A DNA stretch of 64,000 bases from contig UYJD01000004.1 of the NCBI GenBank assembly GCA_900618795.1, positions 352,705 to 416,704 of the forward strand, given 5' to 3'. The notes under the pieces are model-generated. The model saw only the letters and a list, made by a program, of their open reading frames with translations. It was not told where the DNA came from and ran no database searches. The position numbers were made by a program, and so were the translations under genes. Below, piece by piece: positions 23,418 through 34,668 of the stretch (the stretch's first letter is position 1; every line of letters begins with the position of its first letter). Source of the DNA: Cyanodermella asteris. Its lineage: Eukaryota > Ascomycota > Lecanoromycetes > Ostropales > Stictidaceae.

Positions 23418-24287
23418 CTATTTAGCGTCGTCGCTGTCATAGCCAAGAAGACTGCGATCTAGCACTAACTTCCGCACCCTGAACACATGACCGTCGATCA
23501 ATGGTACCTGATATCGGTCCTCCCATCTTTCGGGTCCCAAGTACGACGAACAACCCTTCGTCAACCTGCAGTCCATCTCCGACTTGTGATCAGGGTTATC
23601 GCGGGGACAGCTGTAGCAAGGCCTGCCCATCTTTCGACTCTCAGGCCTGAGTCTCACGTCATTGCGGTCTTCTGGCAGCTCACCGGTGTGGTCGCTACAG
23701 GGAACCCAGTACTCTGTGTGGATTATCTTGATTGCAGACAGATACTGACGTCTCTCCAACCAGTTCACCAGGTCCGGAACCCCCAGGAATTCGGCGGCCG
23801 TACGTACTCGTTCGTACATGACGTGATCGAGCTCCCCTGTATCCAGTGTGAGACATACCGGGTACAATCCGCAATGCAAAAACCCGTGGATGTGACTGAA
23901 GACTTCCGGGTCGATGTCGACGAAGTAAGCATCTTCACTGTCTGTCTTTGAGATACTGGTCGTTCCGGCAAGTCTTTGTTTTTGGCAGGAATGTTCGCCT
24001 TTGTCCAGCGTGGAGGGCTCCACCTTTGCCGGTCCCTTCCCGGTCCCTAGCAGAATTTGTCGGAGAAAAGAGCTTCCCTGCAGATCGGAGCGTTTCACAT
24101 TGAAATCAACGTTGGAAGCGCGAAGGGTCACGATACTCTTGGATTCAGTCTGCGCCGGGACCATGCCATCTTCTTTGGGCAGATTCGGGTCGCCATGGTA
24201 GTCTTCGATCGAGGTCACAACGCCATCTCCCGTTGTGTTCGAAGGTTGTTGGAGCGGGCAGCGCTCCTGAGACCCCGCCGACGACAT
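23418..24287 (-). CDS. BTB/T1 (KCTD-like) domain protein
   Basis: Intronless frame of 289 residues from the ATG of MSSAGSQERC; an upstream in-frame TTG is not used. Residues about 50-165 follow the BTB/potassium-channel T1 fold: SIVTLRASNVDFNVKRSDLQ, SSFLRQILLG, then after a long Lys/Ser-rich insert, DAYFVDIDPEVFSHIHGFLH and ERVRTAAEFLGVPDLVNWLE. The C-terminal part has a Cys/His-rich patch (CYSCPRDNPDHKSEMDCRLT) and the strand-like DGHVFRVRKLVLDRSLLGY. Such proteins assemble through the T1 domain and often serve as cullin-3 adaptors; the role here is unknown. It converges with an F-box-like gene, another possible ubiquitin-ligase adaptor. Confidence 0.75.
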   Translation of the reverse strand: MSSAGSQERCPLQQPSNTTGDGVVTSIEDYHGDPNLPKEDGMVPAQTESKSIVTLRASNVDFNVKRSDLQGSSFLRQILLGTGKGPAKVEPSTLDKGEHSCQKQRLAGTTSISKTDSEDAYFVDIDPEVFSHIHGFLHCGLYPVCLTLDTGELDHVMYERVRTAAEFLGVPDLVNWLERRQYLSAIKIIHTEYWVPCSDHTGELPEDRNDVRLRPESRKMGRPCYSCPRDNPDHKSEMDCRLTKGCSSYLGPERWEDRYQVPLIDGHVFRVRKLVLDRSLLGYDSDDAK

Positions 24288-25328
24288 TGCACAGGAGTAC
24301 AAAGACTTCCGGCGCGGGGCCTGGGATGAGGTGTTTAAAAGGCGGCCTGTCTTTCGGACTGAATCTTGAATAATGGTGGGAGGTTGGATGATGCGTGTCT
24401 TTATGAATACCAGCAGATGTGAAACTATAGAAGCATTGGTATGGCAAAAATGATATTCAGGTTAGGGTATGCTAGCTCAAGGGAGCCAGTCCGATGGTTA
24501 TGCACCGCCGAACAGTTATCTCAGTGCGACTGCTACCGCTGGCACCGTGCATGCCGTTCCGAGCAATGTTCAAGCGTACCAGCGGCAGGAAGGCGCCGGA
24601 AGGCGAAAGATGTGTTCTTTCCAAGTCGAGTTACCTGGTACTACAGTCGCTCCTCGAATACAAATTTCCTGGTAGTCAGATAAGGATATGCGCCGTAGTA
24701 GTCTGCCTCTTGTCCTCCCACTACCTTGTGCACCCTGATTCGAATAGCTCGAGCACCGACTTTAGATTGTCAATTATGCAAGCTCATGAGCAATGGTCTG
24801 ATAGACCGGGTGACACGTAGCATACCAGTGAAATTGGCAGCGACTTCCGCCTCGACTGCCGGTCAGTTCGCAAAGCTAGTTTCCGACGCAGTCTCGCCAT
24901 GGTGTATCCTGTATCGTAGCATAGTCACAGTTTATTCGGCAACGAGACACGTGATAAGCTTCCCAAGAGGCATTACGGGTATTCTGGATGTTATCATGTG
25001 CACAGATCGGGCACCGGGAAGCTGAGCTTAATTCGTGTGCTTCGCTCATGGCTGCTTGAAGCCGCCTTAATTCAGCGCCCTGTCTGATCGCGAGAAAATC
25101 TCGGCTTTCTTGGAGAGATTCACGTCCTGCGCGACCAAAATGACTTTGATTCTGAAAATATCAATCGCATCTCTAAAAGCAGTATAGTTCGCGATGTGGC
25201 CAGTCGAGGAGTTATGTCAGCGACCGCATGTCGCGGGCGCGGGTCACGGTTGCACAGCGTGAGCTATAATTTTCTCGACGCCGAAAATTCAATACTCTCA
25301 CACTCCACCTCCCACCACGCGAAACACC
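24288..25328. other. Divergent intergenic region
   Basis: Separates the BTB/T1-like gene and the UPF0390-like gene, which are transcribed away from each other. No supported coding sequence. Confidence 0.45.
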
Positions 25329-25966
25329 ATGGCGCAGGGTAATTTCAAGAGCAAGAAGACAGCGGCTCCGGCCAAAAAGTACGTCGAATCGATTCCAGAA
25401 TGCTACCTACCGCGAACGCGCCTTTTGGTTCATACTGACTCTCGGGTACAGGCAGACGCCGCTGGGCCTGAGAAAGGGCTCCAAAGTCATCGCGCCCAAG
25501 AACAAGAAGCTGGCCGCACAACACAAAGCAACAAAAGTAAGCCTCTCACCCACGAACATCGCTTACTACCAGACGCGTCTCCAAACCCGTCGAGCAAAAG
25601 AATCCCCCGTGTCTGCGGCGCTCTTCGAGGCCCGCCCGAAGCCCCCTTTGCCACTTGCCGGCAACGATGAAAATCGCCCGGCGAGTTTTCGAAAGAAAAG
25701 TTCCCACGAACCGAGTGTAACGAAAGACCAGTCCCTACCCGAAGAACGAAGGGCACGCAGAATAGGAAAATCGTCGGACAAAAGTTGTTTGCTAACTAAC
25801 GCTCCGTGTCCAGAAATTATCCGCTGGTCTCGCAGCCAAAACGGAGCGCATGCTCGCTGAAAAAGCCGGCCACCTCGAGATGCTCGCCGGAGGCAAAAGA
25901 TCGTCCAAGAACCCGGCCTCGCAAAAGGGCGCAAAGCCCGGAGCTGCGCTGAAGGCGAAGAAGTGA
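25329..25966 (+). CDS. UPF0390/DUF2462-type small basic protein
   Basis: Three exons (25329-25378, 25452-25536, 25814-25966) give a 95-residue, strongly basic protein. It begins [17 protein letters not shown], continues [20 protein letters not shown], and has the conserved helix [20 protein letters not shown] then LEMLAGGK. This is the pattern of the eukaryotic UPF0390 family (Leydig-cell tumour 10-kDa protein homologues), often nucleolar. Introns are 73 nt (GTACGT donor) and 277 nt (GTAAGC donor, CTAACTAAC branch); phases agree. The second intron is unusually long for this window. Function is unknown; a nucleolar or ribosome-biogenesis role is inferred from charge and family. Confidence 0.85.
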
Positions 25967-26775
25967 TGTGGCTCGATGACGATTGGGAGAGAAAACCCCC
26001 CCCCTTAAGCCTCGAAATGTATCTAGAAGGCGCCCTCCAGAGGCGTGCGCCGGGCTGCAAAGTGCAATGTCAAGCACCGTGTGAGGACGACGGCCCCGAC
26101 ATCGCTTTGACCCATCGACGCCATCTAGCGCGGTGCGGCGTGTGCGCGATACTGTTACGTAGCACGAGATCGGATCTGAGAGGGCAATTTGTTGGATGCT
26201 GGGGCTGTTGAGATGGAGAGATTGGAATTGAGGCTGGTGAGACGGCGAGGCGGGAGTCTGAGCTGGTGGCGAGTCGGCGACGGGGAGGCTCTGCTAAGCT
26301 TTGCAGCAGAAGATCCAAAATCAAGCTTCTGATTACAGTACTAGGTCGTTTCAGACCTACGGTCAGAGCTGTACCAACATGGCAATTACCCTGCTAGGAA
26401 TCTATTCTCGATGGGCTGACATCGATGGCGCCGCCAATGGAGATTGAGGCCGTCGGTGTCACGCCGTGTCCTGTACATCACAACAGATAAAACTCAATGA
26501 CGTGAAACAAGTCAGTGTCTTGTCTAATCAGTCTCAATTCTCAAATGCAGTGTCAAAGCTATGCTCAAGTATGTACACCGAATCCAACACAAAACGCCCG
26601 GAGTCTCCTCACTTATGCCGTTCCAATAAGTTTAGCGTCCGCAGCACATTATTAGAACGCCGGACCCTTGGGCCAATGGCCACAGTCCTTTCCGTAATCT
26701 ATTGCTGGGTATCATGCCGTGCAGCCGTTCCATCTCCCAAACAAAAATCTCAAGTCTTCTTGTTCACCCTCCGAT
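25967..26775. other. Intergenic region between convergent genes
   Basis: 3' flanks of the UPF0390-like gene and the GPI protein gene. No coding sequence supported. Confidence 0.45.
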
Positions 26776-27582
26776 TTACAGGAGGAAGAAGCTGAGCAGA
26801 CCAGCAATGGCAGCCGCAGCTCCGGAAAGCTGAGCGCCAGCACCGACAGCACCGCCGGTGGAGATGCTGTTGGGCGCAGCGCCCGTAGCCTTGCCAGAAG
26901 CGGCCGGAGCGGCGGTGGTAGGAACGGCAACGGTGGCGAGCGAAGAGGGGACGGTGAGCGGGGCGGTGCCGGTGACGATGGCGGAAGTCACGTTGCTTCC
27001 ACCGCTGCCGGTGGGGAACGGGACTCCACCGGTAGCCTTGGCGGCGCTGCTGCTCTCGGAGCACGAAGTGGCCGTGACGGTCGACGTCTCGTCAAGCGCT
27101 CCACCGACGGCGGTGCCCTGGGTCGTGCCCGCCGGGGGAGCGGTCTCGACGGCGTCGTAGCTGGTCAAGGCGGAGGACGAGCCCTGGGCTGGCGCGGCGT
27201 TCTCGGCCTTGCCGATGCCGATCTGGGTGCTGTACTGGTAGGCGCCGGTGCCCTCGACGACAATCTCGAGGCCGTAGCCTTGGGCGTCGGTGGTGGGCTC
27301 GAGGCTAGTGTCAGGGGTCCAGACAAAGGAGCCGCTGTTGGGGATGCCGTCGGCGAGGGTCTGGATTGGGACGACGTTGTTGGACGGGCCCTTCAGGAGG
27401 AGGAGCGCGATCTTGTCGTTCGGGTTGGTGGGAGTCCACTTGATCGTGAACGGCTTGCCGGCGGGAACGATCTCGTTCAGAGGGGCGGTGATGGCGTTGC
27501 CGGTAGGCGGCTTGGTGGTGTCGGGAGGAGTGTAAGCTGCGCTCAGGCCGGCGAGGGCAGAGACGAGAATGGTGTACTGCAT
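26776..27582 (-). CDS. GPI-anchored Kre9/KNH-like cell-wall protein
   Basis: Intronless gene for 268 residues. MQYTILVSALAGLSAAY is a signal peptide. Residues about 25-120 form an immunoglobulin-like KNH domain: ITAPLNEIVPAGKPFTIKWT, DKIALLLLKGPSNNVVPIQT, IPNSGSFVWTPDTSLEPTTD. The rest is Ser/Thr/Ala/Gly-rich with an NVT sequon. The end NSISTGGAVGAGAQLSGAA followed by the hydrophobic AAIAGLLSFFLL is a GPI-attachment signal with the omega site near the Ser/Gly stretch. Related proteins are abundant Ser/Thr-rich wall proteins of filamentous ascomycetes, implicated in beta-1,6-glucan or wall assembly. A full-length open frame on the opposite strand is a GC-composition shadow. Confidence 0.9.
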   Translation of the reverse strand: MQYTILVSALAGLSAAYTPPDTTKPPTGNAITAPLNEIVPAGKPFTIKWTPTNPNDKIALLLLKGPSNNVVPIQTLADGIPNSGSFVWTPDTSLEPTTDAQGYGLEIVVEGTGAYQYSTQIGIGKAENAAPAQGSSSALTSYDAVETAPPAGTTQGTAVGGALDETSTVTATSCSESSSAAKATGGVPFPTGSGGSNVTSAIVTGTAPLTVPSSLATVAVPTTAAPAASGKATGAAPNSISTGGAVGAGAQLSGAAAAIAGLLSFFLL

Positions 27583-29581
27583 ATTGTGTGATGTTTTCTA
27601 GACGGGCGAGAAAAAGCGCAAGAAATCGAAAACTCGGTGGTTTTGAATAATTGTATTGCTAGGCGTGAGATAGGATGGGGTCGCAGACCTTGTTTCCTGG
27701 CTCTTGAAGCTAAATGAACGTGGGTTGTGGTGGGTAGGGAACGTGGGCTGGTTATAGAAAGCTGGAGGGAAAGAAAGTCGGGCGAGGCAGAAACGAGACA
27801 CCAGGCTGGTATGTATGAAGTGCGCGAGGAGAGGAGGAACAGGCGAGCAGAGGACACGAGAGGAGGCGTCCGTGCCGTTACATTGGAGGGCATCCTCCAA
27901 TGGGCACAGCGCAGCTTGAGGAGTAACCACATCACCGCTCTTTGTAGACGGATAACCAGGATAGCCATGCCATCTAGCGCCTGGGCTCTGGCGCATTCCC
28001 CTCGTTGGTGGCTGCTGGAGAGCGAACAGGACTCACCAGCCAGCGTCCTGTGCGCGAGGGCAGAAATGCTGCGCGAGGCAGGTGAAGCAAGGCAGATTGA
28101 CAGGAGACGGCGTTGGCATGCCACTCAGGGATCGTGAGGCTGTCATTGGTGGTTCGTCGGGCTTGAAACAACTGCTGCAACGGCCATGAGCGCGCTGAGT
28201 GGTTGGAGCGGCTGTCGAACAGTGTCTCACCAGCGGCCAGTCTGAATCTCACACATTCCGAACGCTCCCAGCCTCCTTCGCAATTCCCCTCCGGCCCCCT
28301 TATGCATATGTCTGGAGTGACATTCCAGTGTTTGCAAAGGTCGCAATCGCGTGACTCCTCCGACCGGGGCGGTTCTGGAACGATTCTGCTACAGAGACAA
28401 GCATGAGGGCGGAGGCGTGTCGGATGAATCGTGCATCGGGCTTGTTCTGAGGCGGTCTTCGGAGCGAGCGCATGATATAACTTCTGGAATTCGTCTGTGT
28501 TTGCCCAGGGCCCCTGCCAGGACTGTTCTCGCGCACCAGACTTTTAGCATGTGCGCATTTCCAGCGCGTACATCCAGATTTATCCGGTAATCATCCGACG
28601 TGTTTGCCGGCACAATTTGCACACGCAACTGCCGCACAAGCAGATCGAATCCCTTGTTCGGTCCGGTTAGGTTATGTGTATACTTGTCGCAACGGCCGCT
28701 CGAGACCCCAATCTCTATGCTCGAGATACCGTCCGACATGGCAATACCAATAGACGATACGACAGCCGTCGAAGAACAATAAGTATAATTGCGTCGAGGG
28801 CTGTATTGATGTTGATCAGTGGGTTTATGGCCAACAGCCAGGTCCAGAATAACCCGTCCATCCTGTGAGCATGGAGCAGTGCGACTGTCCTGGCGACGCC
28901 TTCAATCCCTGTCATTGAAATTTGGCTTGCAAATCACACAGAGCGCAGAGCTTGTCGAAACGGAAGCAAATTGGGATTTCGCTTTGACCGCGAGTTTGCC
29001 AGCGCTTTGTGCGCGGTTCATGCCGTTTTACAAGGATGACGAAGAGCTGAAAAGAGATGATGTGTCTGCCAGCCAACGGCCATTCGTGGCAGGAAGCTAA
29101 CGTGCTGCTCAATTGTCTCAGTACAAAGCCTGCTTACGATTCGGGAGATGATGTATGAACCGCAGGGCGCTGGCCACAATATGAACATGTTGCTGACGAA
29201 CCAGAATCACAAACATCGCAGCAGCGACAACCAACGCGAGAAAACATCGCCGAAGAATGGAGATTGCATTGAATCACTCACACAGCTCACCAGTCAATGG
29301 TTGGCCTGTGGTCAATGCTCCGAAATACGTTGGAGCCACTGAAGTTCAACGCGATCAAACACGGGTAACAACGTCTTCCCCAGATCACGTGCGCACCCGT
29401 TTACGGAACCCTATTTCGGTCGTGAAAGTCGCCAATTCAGTAACGCGACTGCCTCACTTCTTTCGTGACTTCGCAGCTCACAACAAAGATGCGGTGAGGT
29501 ACCATCGAACACGATCGAGCGACTCCTCTTATCTTACTCTGAAAGCTTCGTCAATCCCTGCCAGCAGTTCAGCCCAATTCA
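27583..29581. other. Two-kilobase divergent intergenic region
   Basis: Upstream of both the GPI protein (minus) and the dsRBD-like protein (plus). One minus-strand frame is open from about 28908 to 28389 but has no ATG until 28739 and no motif; its length is within what chance allows. Nothing else supported. Confidence 0.4.
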
Positions 29582-32002
29582 ATGGATGACCTTAGACGCC
29601 ATCTCGAGATGCCTGAGCGACCGACCAAACGAGAAGCGCGTGATAAGGAGGCAGTTCAGCAAGCTGACGCATTCCTTGAAGCCGCTCGCGATCTTCTTTC
29701 TCCAACTAACGTCGCTAGTTCAAGTGCTCAAGCTGCCGACCAAGTTGCAGCTCGTGCGCCCCCGTCGCGAACACTCCTTGATAACGAGCAAGAAGTTCCA
29801 AGTGCTGTTGATGCGGACGCTAAAAAAGTCCACTCTGAATGCTTTGGGCTATTTGAGAATCAAGAAAGAGCAGAAACGATGCCAAAGTCGGCAAATGGTA
29901 GCTTGCAATACTTTGAGAAAGGTGTAAATGCTGCGTCTTCGGGTAACCCTCGCCTAGATTCTGGCAGTCACGATCAGCCGACAGCTAGCGATGAGATGGA
30001 GGGCGTTGTGACAAAGCCTGCAGCTCCCACTGGTCCTCGCGATGCTTCGTCAAGACCAGCCGCTGCATCAAAACCAGCCTCCGGCGCTTTGCTCGGGCAT
30101 CTCAACGATTACGCTAAGAGCGTAATGACGCTGAACAATTCAGCCGCGCAGAAGGGCTACCGGGTCAAGTACGACATTTTCAAGAAGATCGGCACCAACC
30201 GATACTACGGAGAGGTACACATCGGCAGTCACGTTTTTCTTTATCATCACGAGCACGGCCCTGGCTGCAACGACACCCGAGAAGCCAAGCAAAAGCTTGC
30301 AAACTTGGGCTTGGACAGGCTGAGACAGCTCTCGAGAGCAAAGATTCAATACGAACCCAAACTTCCCGTGAAGGCTCCTGCAGGATATGAGCGCATGCTG
30401 GTTCCTACGGCTTCGGTTCAGGCAAGTTATGGCTTTTCATCAGGCGGAATCCCCTCTAATAAGCATGCGATGCCTATGTTCACACACGGTGGTCCCTTCA
30501 GTCTGAGCTTACGCCCCAAAATTGCTTCTACGCAGTCTTCCAATCAAATGTCGTCCGGCTTGGGACCGACAGCCTCTGTCCCTGCCACTCGCTTTGGCCT
30601 TAAATCTTCGCAACGGGGCAAGGCGGCGAAAGTCGATGCACAGAGTCACCCTCTGCCCCCGCGCCCTGCTGACACGATTTAGACTCTGTTGCCACAACCG
30701 ACGAATGTTCGGGTCAAATCTGACTCTGTCATGGCACAGAAGCTGCCACCCGGAAACGAAACAAACTACGTATCTCTACTTCATGGTGAGTTGCAAGCCG
30801 GCTTACCGCTTACGATGCTAATCCAGAACAGAGTGGATGAATACACGCCCTGACGGGACGTCGAAAACTGCTCGGCCGCACTTCGCGATCAATCGTGAGC
30901 CAGCGACAGCGCTCAGACCGTTGGACAGCTGCGGATGGTCAGCGATCTTGACCATTCCGGAATTTCCAACGCAAAAGTTTGGCTCCGGCAAGAGATATTT
31001 GCCTTCAGATAAGATTGCGAAACAGCTCGCGGCGAAGCATGCCATTGAATGGTTGACCCAGGCAGGCCATCTCCAGGGTGTTGACCGAGATGGCCACGTG
31101 CGCAAGAGAAAGATCTCTCCGGGACCCAATGGCCAACCCCAGCAGCACCCAGCGGAGCGTCCCCCGAAGCGCGTTCCAAGCGGACCTGCGGGCTTGCCAG
31201 ATCGCGATCATGAAAGCCGAGCGTACGGGCATGACGAGCGGCAGCGCAAGAGGGATCGTGACCGACGGCATGAAAGAGACCATGATCGATCATGCGAAAG
31301 GGAACATCCCCGAGAATGGGATAGTTATCCTCTCCGAAACTTCGATCCATCCCCCGACAGGTACCGTCCCGCTTCTCGAGATAGAGACCGTGGACGGGAC
31401 CGTAGATCGAGGGACAGGAGCTACGACAGACATCATGATCGGCAGGGGGAGAAGTATCGTGGCGGATCTCGAGAGAGAGTCCGCACCCAGGATCACGATG
31501 GTCACCGCGGGCCATACCCTCCATCTCGTCCTGCGTCTGACACGCATTCGTTAGCTGCTGCTCGGCCTCATTCAAAGCTCAATGCCGGTAAGTGTTTCTC
31601 GGTCGTTCAGAGTGGACAGAAGCTCACACTCTCGCAGAATTTTCCACCCCGACTACGTCGACGGGCAGCGCTGATGACTATGCAAGCAAGGTGCGCAAAC
31701 TTGCGCCCTTGCTAGGCTTCAATCAGCCAGTTGTGTACTTCATGCCATCCGATCCGATGCGGTCGCCAGATTCGATCTTCAGCGGCTCGGTCCACTTTCC
31801 AGGCTATCCGGTCGACGGCACGAATGGTGCAGCCGTGATATTGTTCAGGGATGAGCGCGTTGCAGGTGCGGAGGCAGCCAAGCAGCTTCTATACAAGAAG
31901 ACGCTTGCATGGCTTCAGCGGCAGCAAGACGCTCGCGAGCTCCATGAGCTACTCGAGTTCAAGGAAGTCAAAGATGAACCAATGGAGGATGCAGGGCATT
32001 AG
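29582..32002 (+). CDS. Triple dsRBD-like protein with Arg/Asp/His-rich linker
   Basis: Four exons (29582-30631, 30683-30785, 30832-31587, 31638-32002) with introns of 51, 46 and 50 nt give 757 residues. The first donor (GTCGAT) is weak, but its intron has a GCTGAC branch, removes a stop and keeps phase. Three double-stranded-RNA-binding-like domains are visible. The first contains KYDIFKKIGTNRYYGEVHIG. The second is split by two introns and starts NYVSLLHEWMNTRPDGTSKT, ending KIAKQLAAKHAIEWL. The third contains VHFPGYPVDGTNGAAVILF and AAKQLLYKKTLAWLQ. Between the second and third lies an RD/RS/RH-rich tract of about 100 residues, as in splicing or RNA-granule proteins. Likely a nuclear dsRNA-binding factor in splicing or silencing; no RNase domain is seen. 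Confidence 0.8.
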
Positions 32003-32530
32003 AAGGGTTCGAAGTATCTGCATTTCGAGGAGGCGTTCTGTGTTAGTCGAGCTTGCGACTCCGTCCAAGTGCTGGACGATGTTATTTATGCTTGCTTTCG
32101 TTATCATGGTTGCGACATGTTCGTTGAGGGAGGGTTTGCTACCGTAGGGTACTTCGTGTCTAATATTGAACACGTAATCGTTCTCCCCGACAGAAGCCCC
32201 AGGTGCGCATAAGGTCAAAATGATGATATGTTGTCGTGTGCAATATTCCAGTATTGTCAAGAATGGGCTACAAGGGCATGGGCAGCAATACACTCGTCCA
32301 AACGCCGCGACGGCATCGACACATCAACCGAAATGGTATTGATGGGAACGAAATAGGCAAAAGTCGCTGTCAAAATCGAGTTCGAAAGATTCATTGGCAA
32401 TCTCTCCGTTGTAGAAAAGCTATAACCTCGTGGTGCAAGATAACATGACCGGCATCCTGTCCTTGCGCATGTCTGAGCTTCTATGCGAGCATGCACAGGC
32501 TTCCTCGTCTCTCTGTATTGGAGCCAGCTC
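32003..32530. other. Intergenic region between convergent genes
   Basis: 3' flanks of the dsRBD-like gene and the small secreted peptide gene. Nothing recognised. Confidence 0.45.
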
Positions 32531-32800
32531 TCAATACGGACAAGCACCGCCCTTGTTGATACAGTAGTACTTTGGACCGTCTACACTGACTGGTCCACCG
32601 CGGCAACAGTACTGTCCAGCGGCACAAATCTTGGTTCCACAAATTGTTTGTTTGGGAACAATCGCCGGTGATGCCGAGACCAGGCTTGCGGCAAGGAGAA
32701 GCAGCACGGAAAGGGCTACGCGAGACGGTCAGTCGGCTGGTCCTCCGCTGAAGTCGGAAAGCAAGATCCTGATCGGGTTTGACTTACATATACGTGCCAT
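32531..32800 (-). CDS. Small secreted cysteine-rich peptide, knottin-like pattern
   Basis: Two exons, 32800-32788 (13 nt, MARI) and 32715-32531, are joined over a 72-nt intron with a GTAAGT donor, a GACTGAC branch and a TAG acceptor. They encode 65 residues. ARISLSVLLLLAASLVSA is the signal peptide. The mature part has exactly six cysteines at 30, 35, 41, 42, 56 and 63: C-x4-C-x5-CC-x13-C-x6-C, the order found in inhibitor cystine knots. Key segments are ICGTKICAAGQYCC and YYCINKGGACPY. No frame of the spliced product is long enough for ordinary ORF listing, so it is easily missed. Function unknown; effector-like or antimicrobial roles are possible for this class. Confidence 0.8.
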
Positions 32801-33961
32801 GCCGCGAGGTGACGCAAAAAGTCGAGGAGACCTTGAAAGGTGTTTTCGAAGGAAATACAACGAAAACTGTGTTGAATCAGTGGACTTTCGGAGAGCCTGG
32901 AGGTAGCACAACCAATGGAACTAACGAAAGACCCGTACCGACCCAGCTGTTTATGTATTCATTTCCTAGAGCTGTGGTACTCGTTCACCAACAGCGCAAG
33001 GTCTGTGCTGCTGACACCGACACTTGCCATGGGCGGGGTGGCGAGGCTGAGACAAATCTTTTGAGACACAACGAGCGGGCATTCTGAATGGCTTTTCGCA
33101 TGCATTTGGGCGTGGAGAAGTCCCAAAGCTGGACTTTTGAATGCCTGATGGCGCTCCGTTGTGGGACTAGTCTGCTGACGTCCGCTCATGGTGTGCAGAA
33201 GCATGTAAGAAAGTGCCTCGCCTACCAGCGGGGTTGAACGAGACGCGTGAAAGCGGCCTCATGAATGATGGCGGCGATATTCAAACGGATTCTCGGTGAA
33301 AGTGTCCACGGCAACTTGCTGATGACCGGTAGATTTCAACAAAACGGACGATTAGGTGTGTAGCGATCATTGAGCTTGCCTAGACCACGCAGTGGTGCTG
33401 GGGAAAGTGACATTCATAATCACTCGTCCGGCCGCCGTGCGAGTTCGCAATCTTCTTCTGCATTCCGGACATGAGGATAAGGTCCTGTCCGCCGCTCTGA
33501 ACAGCATACGGGAGCGCGAGAACGTACTCGGACAAAGGCGGTTATTACCTAACATGAAGTCGACGTGACGCTACGCATGTTCGAATCTTGCTGAATTGGG
33601 ATCCTATCCCGACTTCGGCGGTCAGATTGAATTGCTACGTCGCGCCGAACTCTGGACGTCCGAGACACCACTGCAATATTCTCAGATACGAGTATCCAGT
33701 CGGAACTCAAATATGAACACCGACACACCGTTTACAGTATGACACTATCGAACATGTCGGTTGACGTCGGTGGACGCACGCTCAGAGCTTTGAGCATGCG
33801 ACTTTCAGATTCTTGTGCGAGATCTGATGTCGATATATAACACATCATGAGCACACCTTCCTTGAGAAACGAAGAGTAAGTCGGAAATATCCTCATATCG
33901 CCCCCCTCTGTCATTCGGAAACGTTCAGTTCAACAGTAAAGAGCTTTCTACACCTACAACC
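32801..33961. other. Divergent intergenic region
   Basis: Between the knottin-like gene (minus) and the SnoaL-like gene (plus). Short frames only; no motif or tRNA structure found. Confidence 0.45.
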
Positions 33962-34668
33962 ATGTACCTCAGAACGTGCCTTTCGAGCGCCCTGCTCCTC
34001 TTCTCCTTCCCCTTCTGCGTCGCGACAGGCAACTCTTCCCTTTGCGCCGCGTATCCGCAGCAAAATACCACGTACCCGTCCAGAAACGAGATTTGTGAGG
34101 TACTCGCGGGTTTCAACGGTCCGTTCACCTCAGTTGGCACAAAGAACTTCATCGAGCACGTCAGCCCGACCGTGCAATGGACAATCGAGGGAACCCACCC
34201 CCTGGCCGGCACGTACCCGAACCGGACCCTCTTCGTCGGTGCCCTGAGCCGCATCGAGGCACTGGCCACGAAGCCCTTCGAAGCTAGCGTGATCAACATC
34301 ATCGGCGGCGGCGAGGAGGAATGGAGCACCGTCGAGCTGTGGATCCGGGGTACATGCAAAAACGGTAAGCAAAGCAGTTGTGTCCGGAACAGATTGTCCG
34401 ATTGTCCGAGGGTGGTCTGAAGCTGAGGTTTACATGCGCAGGTCTTGATTTCGATAACCGATATGCATGGGTCTTGCGCTGGAGCGAGTCGCGACTGATC
34501 GTCGAGGCGCGCGCGTACCTGGACTCGAGACTGGTTTATGAAGCGATCGTGCAGAATGAGGTTGGTTCGTTGTTCACTTATTCGGATGTCCGGACGGAGA
34601 TCACGCCGTACACGAACCTGAATGCGAGTCAATTGGCAAATGCTACAGGCTTGCAGGTGGAGAAGTAG
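33962..34668 (+). CDS. Secreted SnoaL/NTF2-like protein
   Basis: Two exons (33962-34364, 34442-34668) joined over a 77-nt intron (GTAAGC donor, GCAG acceptor) give 209 residues. MYLRTCLSSALLLFSFPFCVATG is a signal peptide. The rest follows the cone-shaped alpha+beta NTF2/SnoaL fold: an N-terminal helix, then FIEHVSPTVQWTIEGTHPLA, the GALSRIEALATKPF helix, and strands EEWSTVELWIRGTCKNG, RYAWVLRWSESRLIVEARAY and YLDSRLVYEAIVQNE. N-glycosylation sequons (NSS, NTT, NRT, NAS, NAT) support secretion. Similar fungal proteins are secreted polyketide-cyclase-like or of unknown function; no polyketide cluster is near. Confidence 0.8.

Noticed and set aside
25537-25813. Possible snoRNA in the long UPF0390 intron (ACGATGA resembling a C box)
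   Set aside because: No matching D box or terminal stem could be found.
26719-27591. 290-codon plus-strand frame over the GPI protein gene
   Set aside because: It is the exact antisense of a gene with signal peptide, KNH domain and GPI signal; Gly/Arg-rich composition is a shadow of GC-rich codons.
28389-28908. Minus-strand stop-free stretch of about 170 codons
   Set aside because: No ATG in the first two thirds, no motif, and its length is compatible with chance in a GC-balanced 64-kb window.
33560-33600. tRNA-like B-box (TGTTCGAATC)
   Set aside because: No A box or cloverleaf can be folded around it.
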